NCBI GenBank assembly: GCA_011322445.1
Contig: DRMV01000009.1
Location: 1-59,446 of the forward strand
Length of the DNA: 59,446 bases
Direction of reading: 5' to 3'
Origin: Chloroflexota bacterium
GTDB taxonomy: Bacteria > Chloroflexota > Anaerolineae > Anaerolineales > DRMV01
The position numbers and the translations under genes were made by a program. This document shows, one piece after another, positions 53,224 to 59,446 of the stretch. The notes under the pieces were generated by a model. That model was not told where the DNA came from. It did not search any database and saw nothing but the letters and a program-made list of their open reading frames with translations. Every line of letters begins with the position of its first letter. Within the stretch, counting starts at the first letter, position 1.

Positions 53224-55382
53224 TCCACCCCCAGCCACCCTGCCAAAGCCAGCATGGCCTGGCGCCCTGCTTTCCCGAAGACCTGCCAGCGCGGCTCCAC
53301 CGCCATCACGGCTTCCGGCCCGTATTCCAGATGCCGCGCCAGTAGCGCCCGGATTTGTTCTTTGGGTAGCCGGGCAAGGGCATCAAAGGCGCCGCCGGGC
53401 AAGCCACCCTGCCGGATTTTGTGTACGGCAAAACCTAACGGCGCTTCCAGCCTGGTGTCATGCGCGGCCACATAGAGCAGCCAGGCCACCCCGTGCCAGG
53501 CAGGAAAGCGCAGCAGGGCTTTCTGCACGGCTGGGGCAAGGTTTTGCCAGGCCGGTAAATCTTCCCAGCGCCACGCGGTAGAGATTTCCCCACCCGCCTG
53601 CGCAGGTGGGTGCTCTTTTGGTTGCCCGGAGGTTGCCTGAGGGTGATTAAGGTTAACGTGAGGGAAAGTTTTGGCGCTTTCCGCGGGAAGGTTTTGGCCG
53701 CGCGGGAGGAAAGTTTTGGCAGAGCCGGAGGAAACCTTTGGCGTTTCCGGGGGAAATTTTTGGCCTTCTGGCGAGGATTGTTGAGGAACACCGGGGGAAA
53801 TTTCTGGCAATTCGGCCAGGGCTTCCAGGGCGCGGCGGCGAATTTCCGGCGGAGCCTCGACGTTGGTCAGCGTATGAAGGGCTTCTTCGGCCACAGTCGT
53901 GTCTTTGTGGCGGCAGGCTTCCTGCAGGCGATGCAAGGGGGTGAAATCGCCCTGCTGGGCGCAGGCGGCCAGGGCTTGCAGCGCGAGGCGATGAGCCGCT
54001 TCGTCGGCGGGTGTGAGCGGCAGCACGGTCTGCACCGCGAGCGTGAAGGTGTTTCCCCGCCCGGGTGGTCGGCGCAGGAAGGCCGCGGGCGGTATGCTTT
54101 CCCCTTCTGGCGGCGCAGCGGCCGGCGTGTCGAGGGCTGCCACGGGGATCAAATCACGCCCATAGCGGGCTTTTTTCAGGCCCAGCCAGCCTGCCACGCG
54201 GCGGGCTGTGGCTTCCAGCGTGCGGAAGCCGTTGCCTGCCGCGCGGCCTTCGCGCTCGGCGCGGTGGCGGGCGACCAGGTAAAGCCAGGCTACGGTGTGC
54301 CCCAGCGCCGGCAGGTGATGCTCGATGAAATACCAGGGGATGAAGAGTTTGCCTTCGGCTTCGATGAGTGAAGTTTCCAGAAGTTCGCCCATGCCGAGTG
54401 CTTTGGCCAGGGTGGCTTGAGGCAGCGCCAGAGGGCGCAAACGCTCGCTGAGCGCGGCGCGCAGGGAGGGCGGTTGCGCAGGCGGCGCGGGGGGCGGGCT
54501 GGGCAGGGGCGCCAGCAAATTTTGGGGAGGCTGTTGCAGCGCCGCGGCCAGCGCTGCGATGGGGTCTTCTTTCAGATTGTGGGCTTCCAGGAACGCTAAC
54601 ACGCTTTCCAGGTCGTGGGGCGTGAGGGGCATATCGGTGGTGAAGATGTAGCGGTTGGGCGCTTGCCGGTGGGCGTCGAGATGGCGGTCTCGCTCCACCT
54701 GCACAAGGGGGGCGAGCAGCCCCTGGTTGAGGATGTTGTTGATGGTGCGCTTGGTGAGGTGGCTCCAGCGGGCGAGGGTGTGGCGTGGTACTTCCAGCGC
54801 CTGGCCGGGGCGGATGGGCTGACCGGGGCCATAAGGATGGCGATTGGCGAGGAAGTGGGTTTGCCGGAGGGCAACGTAGAGCCAGGCAGCCCGACTGCCG
54901 AGGTAAGGCAACCAGCGCAGGAAGTAGCCGGGCAGGAAGACGATGCGGCGAGGTCGCTGGAAGGCGTCGCGCAGGCGCAGGCTGACAGCGCGCAGGTCGA
55001 CGGATGCAGGCATGGGTGTCGGGGGTGGTGACGGCTCGTTGGCTTGGGCTTGCGGAACAGTTGTTCCGGAAGGCTGTGGGTTTTCAGAAGGTGGGGTTGT
55101 ATCGAGGGGTGGGGTTGTATCGGGCGCGGCCACGACGAAAACCACCTGAACAGGCGCGCCGAGCAAGCCGCGCAGTTGATTTTCCAGCGTGGTGCGCAGG
55201 CGGTCGGCCAGCCAATCTCGGGCATAGGCGTTGGCGACGCCCACGGTCAGCACTTGCCCATCGTAGTTCAAGGGGCGCGCGTCGCGCAACCAGGCGTCGA
55301 AATCGGCCCGGTTGAGGGTGTAACGCAGCTGGCCGAGCACTTGCTGCCAGGCTTGCTGTGCTTGCGAAAGGAGGGACGACAT
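53214..55382 (-). CDS. DnaA-N-terminal-domain protein with duplicated winged-helix-like modules (putative replication initiator or DNA-binding protein)
   Basis: 722 residues. Residues 5 to about 85 match the DnaA N-terminal domain: AWQQVLGQLRYTLNRADFDAWLRDARPL, LTVGVANAYARDWLADRL, VQVVFVV. After a Pro-rich linker a module begins RIVFLPGYFLRWLPYLGSRA-AWLYVALRQ, runs through LARWSHLTKRTINNILNQG (helix-turn-helix-like), and ends NRYIFTTDMPLTPHD. A second copy reads KLFIPWYFIEHHLPALGHTV-AWLYLVARH ... NTFTLAVQTVLPLTPADE. A third, partial copy has FPAWHGVAWLLYVAAHD. There is no AAA+ or DnaA box-binding domain. The neighbours (AAA ATPase, parAB) and the internal iteron-like DNA repeats suggest a replicon-initiation or segregation role. 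Function unproven. Confidence 0.83.
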   Translation of the reverse strand: MSSLLSQAQQAWQQVLGQLRYTLNRADFDAWLRDARPLNYDGQVLTVGVANAYARDWLADRLRTTLENQLRGLLGAPVQVVFVVAAPDTTPPLDTTPPSENPQPSGTTVPQAQANEPSPPPTPMPASVDLRAVSLRLRDAFQRPRRIVFLPGYFLRWLPYLGSRAAWLYVALRQTHFLANRHPYGPGQPIRPGQALEVPRHTLARWSHLTKRTINNILNQGLLAPLVQVERDRHLDAHRQAPNRYIFTTDMPLTPHDLESVLAFLEAHNLKEDPIAALAAALQQPPQNLLAPLPSPPPAPPAQPPSLRAALSERLRPLALPQATLAKALGMGELLETSLIEAEGKLFIPWYFIEHHLPALGHTVAWLYLVARHRAEREGRAAGNGFRTLEATARRVAGWLGLKKARYGRDLIPVAALDTPAAAPPEGESIPPAAFLRRPPGRGNTFTLAVQTVLPLTPADEAAHRLALQALAACAQQGDFTPLHRLQEACRHKDTTVAEEALHTLTNVEAPPEIRRRALEALAELPEISPGVPQQSSPEGQKFPPETPKVSSGSAKTFLPRGQNLPAESAKTFPHVNLNHPQATSGQPKEHPPAQAGGEISTAWRWEDLPAWQNLAPAVQKALLRFPAWHGVAWLLYVAAHDTRLEAPLGFAVHKIRQGGLPGGAFDALARLPKEQIRALLARHLEYGPEAVMAVEPRWQVFGKAGRQAMLALAGWLGVDFV
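53661..53808. repeat. Iteron-like array, 16-bp unit at 22-bp period, inside the DnaA-N gene
   Basis: Six copies related to GGGGGAAATTTTTGGC end at 53675, 53698, 53720, 53742, 53764 and 53808. Steps are 23, 22, 22, 22 and 44 bp. The slot ending at 53786 holds a decayed copy. Two helical turns separate the units. Since 22 is not a multiple of 3, the encoded peptides differ in frame, so selection on protein does not explain the array. Exact copies recur at 59145 and 59169. Confidence 0.65.
55054..55067. promoter_or_regulatory. Candidate parS-like palindrome 1
   Basis: GGAACAGTTGTTCC within TGCGGAACAGTTGTTCCGGA, in the segment of the DnaA-N gene encoding its Pro-rich linker, where coding constraint is low. 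Confidence 0.5.
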
Positions 55383-55565
55383 TGCGCGCACCTGAATGGA
55401 TTCCCCCGATCGGTATGGGTGCGCAGGCGGGTATCGGGAATGCGCCAGCCGGAAGCCCTGAGGGCGTCCGGTGCCACGAGGGGAGCCTGGTTGTAAGGGG
55501 AGGCGGTCCGGCAGGGGGCTTTCCCTTCCACGGGAATGTGCCACACCTTTCCGGCCCTCTCAACC

Positions 55566-55593
55566 TTGACAAGGCGGCCAAAACCCCTATAAT
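55566..55593 (+). promoter_or_regulatory. Strong orphan promoter
   Basis: Perfect TTGACA (55566-55571), 16-bp spacer, perfect TATAAT (55588-55593). It points into about 175 bp of non-coding DNA and then antisense into the AAA gene. Confidence 0.7.
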
Positions 55594-55599
55594 TGGCGT

Positions 55600-55750
55600 T
55601 GCCCGAAAAATTTCTGCCCGCCTGCGCCCACGGTTGCCCGACCGGGGCGCTTGGCTTTTAAGCCCTTACCCGTGTCCCTGTTCGGCTTTGGCCGCGCGTG
55701 CGGCAAAGCGCCGGGCATGGGTTGGGCTTCAGCATGGAAGGCCGATTCTC
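55600..55750 (+). ncRNA. Candidate small or antisense RNA (extent uncertain)
   Basis: Inferred only from the orphan promoter, absence of an ORF with a ribosome-binding site, and hairpin potential: GGCTTTGGCCGC (55684-55695) against GCGGCAAAGCGCC (55700-55712). No terminator with a T-run was found, so the 3' end is unknown. It matches no RNA family that I recognise. Confidence 0.3.
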
Positions 55751-55755
55751 CTTGC

Positions 55756-55769
55756 GGAACAATTGTTCC
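55756..55769. promoter_or_regulatory. Candidate parS-like palindrome 2
   Basis: GGAACAATTGTTCC, preceded by TTGC, ends exactly one base before the stop codon of the AAA gene (55770). Confidence 0.55.
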
Positions 55770-56540
55770 TCAAGGCTGCCCGACCATCCACGGCTCGACG
55801 GTGGTGCCGCCGCCTTCCAGCAGCGCCTCAAGGGCCAGGCGGCTGAGTTCCAGCGTCTCCCGTGGATTGCCTTGCGAAAGCATGTAGAGGCGCTCTAACG
55901 CCTCGGGGGTGAATAGCGATCCCATCACCCGGCCGGCGCGCCGCGTGATTTCTTCGATCACGAAAACCAGCGTGTCATAGTCCCACGGCGTCAGCAGGTA
56001 ACGGGCTGCGCCCTGGATGCCCCGGCTATCCCACGGATGGTTGAAGACGGCATAGCCGGTAAGCACGACGGTTGTGGCCTGCGCGAGGTCGGCAATGAGT
56101 TGTGCCATGCCCGAGTTCAGGCGTTGCTGCCCCAGGTCGATCACAATGCCGGCGTATTGATTCTGCAGGAAGGCCTCTAAGCGAGCGCGGCGCAGTTTTT
56201 CTTCCTTGACCCGCGGCAGCCCTAAACTGTCGTTGACCAGCTTGAGTAGCCGGTTGGCTGTGCGCGGGGCAACGGCTAAGGCCAGGGGCGAGGGCAACCG
56301 TCCCCCCGCCAGAAAGCGGGCAAATGCCGATTTGCCGCTCCCCGGCTCGCCATCGATCAGCACCAGGCCTTTCTCCTGGCTGAACCATCGCTGCCGGATT
56401 TCTTGATAAACGCGGGCCAGTTGAGGCACGGGCACGAAATAACGCCCGTCCTCGAAGGTCTCAAAGGGGTTTTCCAGCAGACGGAGCATCTGCAGGCGCA
56501 GCGCACGCTGCACAGCCGGGTTCTCTGGGGAAGTTGCCAT
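55770..56540 (-). CDS. AAA ATPase (ExeA/TniB-like)
   Basis: 256 residues. Walker A GEPGSGKSAFARFL near residues 64-77, a Walker B-like AGIVIDLGQQ, sensor-1-like TTVVLTGYAVF, and a C-terminal helical part with LYMLSQGNPRETLELSRLALEAL (sensor-2 lid). This is the architecture of the ExeA/TniB/MuB group of ATPases that load partner proteins on DNA or peptidoglycan. It lies upstream of the DnaA-N gene on the same strand and divergent from parA. It could assist the DnaA-N protein as DnaC/MuB-like ATPases do; that is inference. The ATG at 56540 has GAGGTGACC close by; a GTG two codons earlier is possible. Confidence 0.85.
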   Translation of the reverse strand: MATSPENPAVQRALRLQMLRLLENPFETFEDGRYFVPVPQLARVYQEIRQRWFSQEKGLVLIDGEPGSGKSAFARFLAGGRLPSPLALAVAPRTANRLLKLVNDSLGLPRVKEEKLRRARLEAFLQNQYAGIVIDLGQQRLNSGMAQLIADLAQATTVVLTGYAVFNHPWDSRGIQGAARYLLTPWDYDTLVFVIEEITRRAGRVMGSLFTPEALERLYMLSQGNPRETLELSRLALEALLEGGGTTVEPWMVGQP

Positions 56541-56772
56541 GGTCACCTCGTGACCTCATTATACACCCTTTTGGCGGAATGTGCATAACGGGATTTGAAT
56601 ATGCTCATTTTGTTCAAAATGGCGCCTTGTTGGTGCGGTTTTGTGAAACGCACTTGCTTTTTTGCTTTGGGGGTGATAAGATATAAGCGGCGGGGAGCCT
56701 ATGCTGGCGGTGCGAGGGGGCAGCGGGTTGGCTTCCCCAAAGCGCGTGTTCGCGTGAACGAAGGAGCATTCT
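56541..56772. promoter_or_regulatory. Divergent promoter region between the AAA gene and parA
   Basis: Minus strand: TATAAT at 56558-56563 serves the AAA gene. Plus strand: TATAAG at 56682-56687 may serve parA. Between them lie inverted repeats ATTTTG-tt-CAAAAT (56606-56619) and GTGCG...CGCAC (about 56632-56652), plausible operators for ParA/ParB or the AAA-DnaA-N pair. Confidence 0.4.
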
Positions 56773-57594
56773 ATGATTCTGGCGGTTTCGGCCCTCAAAG
56801 GGGGGCCAGGCAAGACCACCTTCGCAGTCAATGTGGCGGCAGGGTTGGCGCTCCGCATCAGCAAGCGCACCCCCCGCCCGCGGGTCCTGCTGGTGGATCT
56901 GGACCCGCAGGCGCACGCCGCGTATTGGGCGTTGGGGAAATCGCGCGGCGACCCCATCCCTGTGGGTGAAGAGGACCTCTCCACCCATCTGCTGGGCACC
57001 GCCCACGGTTCGCCGCTGGACATCATTCACCCGGCGGCCTTCCCCGCTTCGGCCAATATGGATGTGGTGCTGGTGCGCCCTCAGGCTATGGCCCAGGCTG
57101 AGCGGGTGTTGACGTCGGACCTGGCCGAGGGTATTTACGCCCTGGAGGAGTATCTGGAGCCGTTACGGAGCGCCTATGCGGTGATTGTAGTTGACACGCC
57201 GCCTTCGGCGGGGGCGATGACGCTGAACGCGCTGGTGGCTGCGGATGCCGTGCTCATTCCCATGGAACTGACCAAAATGGGGGTCGATGGCCTGCGCGAA
57301 ACGCTGGCTGTGGTGGAAAAAATCCGCCGCCGTCACAACCCCCAAATGCGCATTGTGGGCATTGCCCCCAACCGCTGCGATTTCCGCCGTAGTGAGACGA
57401 ATGATATTTACCGCTTCATGCGCCAGCAATACAAGGACCTGGTGCTGCTTCCGGTGGCCGAGCGGGCGCAAATTGCTTATGCCTCTTCACTGCGCAAAGA
57501 TATTTTTTCGCACCTTGGCTCGACCCAGGACCAGGCGGTGGTGGAAATGGGGCGGGTGGTCGATGCCGTAGTGCAGAGGTTGGGACTCCGGTAG
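56773..57594 (+). CDS. parA: ParA-family chromosome/plasmid partition ATPase
   Basis: 273 residues. Deviant Walker A SALKGGPGKTT near residues 6-16 (with the signature Lys), VLLVDLDPQAHAAYWALG, and Walker B VIVVDTPPSAGAMTLNAL. IGIAPNRCD-type and VAERAQIAYASSLRKDIFSH segments complete the ParA/MinD fold. There is no N-terminal DNA-binding extension, so this is a small chromosomal or type Ib ParA. It works with the ParB encoded 67 bp downstream to move DNA carrying parS. AAGGAG precedes the ATG. Palindrome 3 lies between it and parB. Confidence 0.95.
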   Translation: MILAVSALKGGPGKTTFAVNVAAGLALRISKRTPRPRVLLVDLDPQAHAAYWALGKSRGDPIPVGEEDLSTHLLGTAHGSPLDIIHPAAFPASANMDVVLVRPQAMAQAERVLTSDLAEGIYALEEYLEPLRSAYAVIVVDTPPSAGAMTLNALVAADAVLIPMELTKMGVDGLRETLAVVEKIRRRHNPQMRIVGIAPNRCDFRRSETNDIYRFMRQQYKDLVLLPVAERAQIAYASSLRKDIFSHLGSTQDQAVVEMGRVVDAVVQRLGLR

Positions 57595-57601
57595 CCCTTG
57601 C

Positions 57602-57615
57602 GGAACAGTTGTTCC
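57602..57615. promoter_or_regulatory. Candidate parS-like palindrome 3
   Basis: GGAACAGTTGTTCC, preceded by TTGC, lies 8 bp after the parA stop and 46 bp before the parB start. Confidence 0.55.
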
Positions 57616-57661
57616 ATAAGCCGCGTGTTGCCCAAACGGGCGCTTTCTCTTGGGAGTGCGT

Positions 57662-58822
57662 ATGTCTCGGAAACGCAAGCCTCAGTGGACGGCCGATGAC
57701 TTTCAACCGACCGCCGACACCCAATACGACGACCTGCTGCAAACCCCCGCGGTGCCCACCGGCGGGCGGCAGGCCCGCAAGCGGGTCACGCGGGTGCTGG
57801 TTAGCCAGATTTTGCCCGACCCTTACCAGCCGCGCCCTTTGTTGCCGCCGGAAATCAAGCAAGATTTCTTTGCTGGGCAACTGAACTGCTTCGAGGCCGC
57901 GCGTGCCTGGCTGACGCTGGCCGAGCAGGAGCCTGCCGAGGCCGAGCGCGTTCAGGCTCTGCTGCACATGGGGGCGACTTTCAGCGAACACGGCCAGATC
58001 AAGCCCGTTACTGGCTACTGGGATGCGCAAAGCCGGCGCTTCATTCTGGAAACCGGGGAACGGCGTTTCTGGGCAGCGGTGTTACAGGCGGTGCAGCAAG
58101 AGAGCGCCGAAGAGCCCCAACTGGAAGCCCTGGTCGTCGAAAAGCCTTCCCGCGCCCGGCAGGTGTTGGAAAACATCACCGCTGAACCGCCCAGCGCGGT
58201 GATGCGCGCCCGGGAGATCGCAGCCCTGGTGTTGGAGCAAATGGATGTCTTGCCGGAGACCGGCGAAAGCGATTTCGCTTACTACCGACGCGCTGCTGAG
58301 ATCAAGCGCCTGCCTTCGGCGGTGGTGCGCCATGTGGAAGATTTGTTGGGCATGAGCCGCCGCTACATTCGCTACTACTTGCAAATTCTCCATTTGCCCG
58401 ACCACCTGCTGTTGCTGGCCGACCGCTACCGCCTGAGCGAAGGCGCGCTACGCGAGGTGCTCAAAGGCGCGCCGGAGACCTGGGAAGAAAGCATTACGGC
58501 GCTGATTGCGGGTCTGGGTGATCCGCGGGAAGCCGCTGCGCCGGTGGCCGAAAAGCCGTCCCCTGCCAGGGGCAAGCCCCGCCCCAAGCGGGCGCAACTC
58601 GACCCCCGCATTTCCATTGCGCGCCGCATGCGCACGCCGGTGCGCTCGTTGTTGCGGCTGGAAGCCGACGACGTTCCCCGGGTGGCCGAGCACTTCGCGG
58701 CTGAGTTGGGTGATCCTGCGATGGTGCAGCAGGCTGCCGATGCGCTGGCTGCCCTGGCCGAGCGGCTGCGCGCCCTGGCGCAGGAAGGAGAAAGCGGCAA
58801 ATCGCGCCGCCGTAAACGGTAG
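57662..58822 (+). CDS. parB: ParB-family DNA-binding partition protein
   Basis: 386 residues from the ATG at 57662 (GGGAG upstream). The CTPase/ParB-N part has RVLVSQILPDPYQPRPLLP and GQIKPVTGYWD...FILETGERRFWAAVLQA. Between these lies a 50-residue insertion (FEAARAWLTLAEQEPAEAERVQALL) not found in standard ParB. The helix-turn-helix part follows: REIAALVLEQMD, LLGMSRRYIRYYLQILHLPDHLLLLADRYRLSEGALREVLKG. A basic Arg/Lys-rich C-terminus ends the protein. The insertion and divergent HTH could recognise a site other than canonical parS. Confidence 0.88.
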   Translation: MSRKRKPQWTADDFQPTADTQYDDLLQTPAVPTGGRQARKRVTRVLVSQILPDPYQPRPLLPPEIKQDFFAGQLNCFEAARAWLTLAEQEPAEAERVQALLHMGATFSEHGQIKPVTGYWDAQSRRFILETGERRFWAAVLQAVQQESAEEPQLEALVVEKPSRARQVLENITAEPPSAVMRAREIAALVLEQMDVLPETGESDFAYYRRAAEIKRLPSAVVRHVEDLLGMSRRYIRYYLQILHLPDHLLLLADRYRLSEGALREVLKGAPETWEESITALIAGLGDPREAAAPVAEKPSPARGKPRPKRAQLDPRISIARRMRTPVRSLLRLEADDVPRVAEHFAAELGDPAMVQQAADALAALAERLRALAQEGESGKSRRRKR

Positions 58823-58849
58823 CCGCTGCTGTGATGGAAGCGCCGACAT

Positions 58850-58889
58850 ACCGGCCTGGGATACGCCTCCCGGGCCGGTCTTCTTGTTA
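58850..58889 (+). terminator. Terminator of parAB
   Basis: ACCGGCCTGGG and CCCGGGCCGGT form an 11-bp stem (one G-U pair) with an 8-nt loop, then CTTCTTGTT. Confidence 0.7.
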
Positions 58890-58964
58890 GAGGAACTTGA
58901 GTTTCGGATAGTGTCTCTGGTAGCGTTTCGTGCTGAGCGGAGCAACCCACGGGAGCGAAATCGA

Positions 58965-59005
58965 AGTGCCTGCACTGAGCCATGCCGCAGTGCCTGCACT
59001 GAGCC
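58965..59005. repeat. Direct repeat AGTGCCTGCACTGAGCC
   Basis: Two exact 17-bp copies (58965-58981, 58989-59005). Each contains AGTGC-ctg-CACT, a small palindrome. The flanks GCGTTTCG (58923-58930) and CGAAACGC (about 59017-59024) are inverted, so the whole block may fold. It belongs to a TCGAAGTGC/GCTGAGCGGAG-type interspersed repeat. Confidence 0.5.
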
Positions 59006-59116
59006 GCGTCGAAGTGCGAAACGCGGCCAACAGCGCGTTTCGACGATGATTGCTTCGCGATTTCCGCTCAACGCGCTTATCCGCAACTCAGGTTGGGTGA
59101 GGATGATGGGGCTGCG

Positions 59117-59130
59117 GAACAATTGTTCCG
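59117..59130. promoter_or_regulatory. Candidate parS-like palindrome 4
   Basis: GGAACAATTGTTCC in TGCGGAACAATTGTTCCGTA, 14 bp before two exact iteron-like units. Confidence 0.55.
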
Positions 59131-59144
59131 TAGGTTGACATCCG

Positions 59145-59184
59145 GGGGAAATTTTTGGCCGGTTGCTGGGGGAAATTTTTGGCA
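59145..59184. repeat. Two exact iteron-like units beyond parB
   Basis: GGGGGAAATTTTTGGC at 59145-59160 and 59169-59184 (24-bp period), identical to the best copy in the DnaA-N gene at 53749-53764. Confidence 0.65.
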
Positions 59185-59353
59185 GACGCCGTGCGGGAGA
59201 ATGCCGCTGCGGAAAGCGCCATGGAAGTGGGGGGGCGCGGTCCTTCCGCCGGTGCAAGGTGTGGGGACGCGGGAAGCGCAGAGACAAGGCGGCGAGCCCC
59301 CTTCAACAAGGCTTAGACTCTATCCGAAAAATCGGAAAGGAGTTGAAAAAGAA

Positions 59354-59405
59354 GGCGTAACCTGCTAAAAAGGGTGTCCCAAAACCACTTTAGCGAGGTT
59401 ACGCC
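59354..59405 (+). mobile_element. Probable left end of an insertion sequence
   Basis: GGCGTAACCTGCTAAA (59354-59369) and TTTAGCGAGGTTACGCC (59389-59405) form a hairpin with one extra base. It encloses AGGGTGTCCCAAAACC, a sequence typical of IS terminal repeats (GGNTGTCCCAAAA, from memory). A start codon follows directly. The right end lies outside the window. Confidence 0.4.
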
Positions 59406-59446
59406 ATGCGCAGAAATCCTAACACAAAACCAGCCAGCCCGGACTA
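59406..59446 (+). CDS. Start of a truncated gene, possibly a transposase
   Basis: ATG at 59406 with GAGG 8-9 bp upstream opens a basic frame (RRNPNTKPASPD) that leaves the window after 13 codons. Its place next to the IS-like end suggests a transposase, which cannot be confirmed. Confidence 0.3.
   Translation, partial: MRRNPNTKPASPD

Larger units (their letters stand above)
55383..55769. other. 387-bp gap between the DnaA-N and AAA genes
   Basis: No convincing protein gene. It contains a strong plus-strand promoter (55566), GC-rich hairpins (55684-55712), a degenerate reverse iteron-like stretch (GAAAAATTTC near 55604) and palindrome 2 at its right edge. The pattern suits a regulatory region or a small RNA gene. 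Confidence 0.5.
58902..59329. other. Segment bounded by a 15-bp inverted repeat
   Basis: TTTCGGATAGTGTCT (58902-58916) is matched, with one mismatch, by the reverse complement of 59315-59329. The 428 bp between contain no gene but hold repeats and palindrome 4. Could be a small non-autonomous element or coincidence. Confidence 0.3.

Noticed and set aside
55358-55846. 162-codon plus-strand frame downstream of and around the orphan promoter
   Set aside because: Starts before the promoter, lacks a ribosome-binding site and has shadow-like composition; a non-coding RNA fits better.

Overview
The window is GC-rich bacterial DNA that reads like a chromosome of the Chloroflexota, probably class Anaerolineae. 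This is an inference from gene content: several lipoproteins with Thr/Pro-rich linkers behind the lipobox, a sortase-like protein, DUF2202 and SPW-repeat proteins, BMP-type nucleoside uptake genes and stand-alone histidine kinases. No 16S rRNA gene is present to settle it. Nearly all space is coding, and many neighbouring genes overlap by ATGA or GTGA.

Layout. 1-5.2 kb: a lipoprotein, a coupled pair (sortase-like protein plus a membrane protein with degenerate GGDEF-like modules), a FAD oxidoreductase and a tandem-repeat secreted protein. 5.3-7.5 kb: an aromatic amino-acid operon (DAHP synthase aroF, prephenate dehydrogenase tyrA) behind what looks like a complete attenuator, with a Phe/Tyr-codon leader peptide, antiterminator and terminator. 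7.5-20.7 kb: a HypA-like protein, a very large alpha-2-macroglobulin with a broken thioester motif, two membrane proteins (one fused to an EEP phosphoesterase domain), a secreted esterase, a ChrB-like protein, a GNAT and an acyl-CoA dehydrogenase.

21.0-30.3 kb, minus strand: an amino-sugar / cell-wall recycling locus. It holds PIG-L deacetylase, a SIS isomerase/deaminase, a NagR/DasR-type GntR regulator with a recognisable operator on its promoter, a sugar ABC importer, a beta-lactamase-fold hydrolase and a kinase-MurQ fusion. 30.6-40.2 kb, minus strand: a purine locus with a GntR regulator, a BMP-type nucleoside ABC importer, and xanthine-dehydrogenase-family FAD and FeS-molybdopterin subunits. 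40.4-53.0 kb: an aldehyde:ferredoxin oxidoreductase, a CPBP protease, tRNA-Leu(CAG), an LCP protein, a DivIC/FtsB-like protein, an APC permease, two two-component systems, a DUF2202 lipoprotein and an SPW protein.

53.2-59.4 kb: the most unusual part, which looks like a replicon-maintenance module. A DnaA-N-terminal-domain protein with duplicated winged-helix-like modules and an AAA ATPase lie on the minus strand, divergent from parA-parB. Four copies of the palindrome GGAACARTTGTTCC sit inside or at gene boundaries of this block (candidate parS sites). A 16-bp repeat (GGGGGAAATTTTTGGC-like) recurs every 22 bp inside the coding sequence of the DnaA-N protein and twice more beyond parB (candidate iterons). 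A strong orphan promoter in the gap next to the AAA gene may express an unrecognised RNA. The window ends in what looks like the left end of an insertion sequence.
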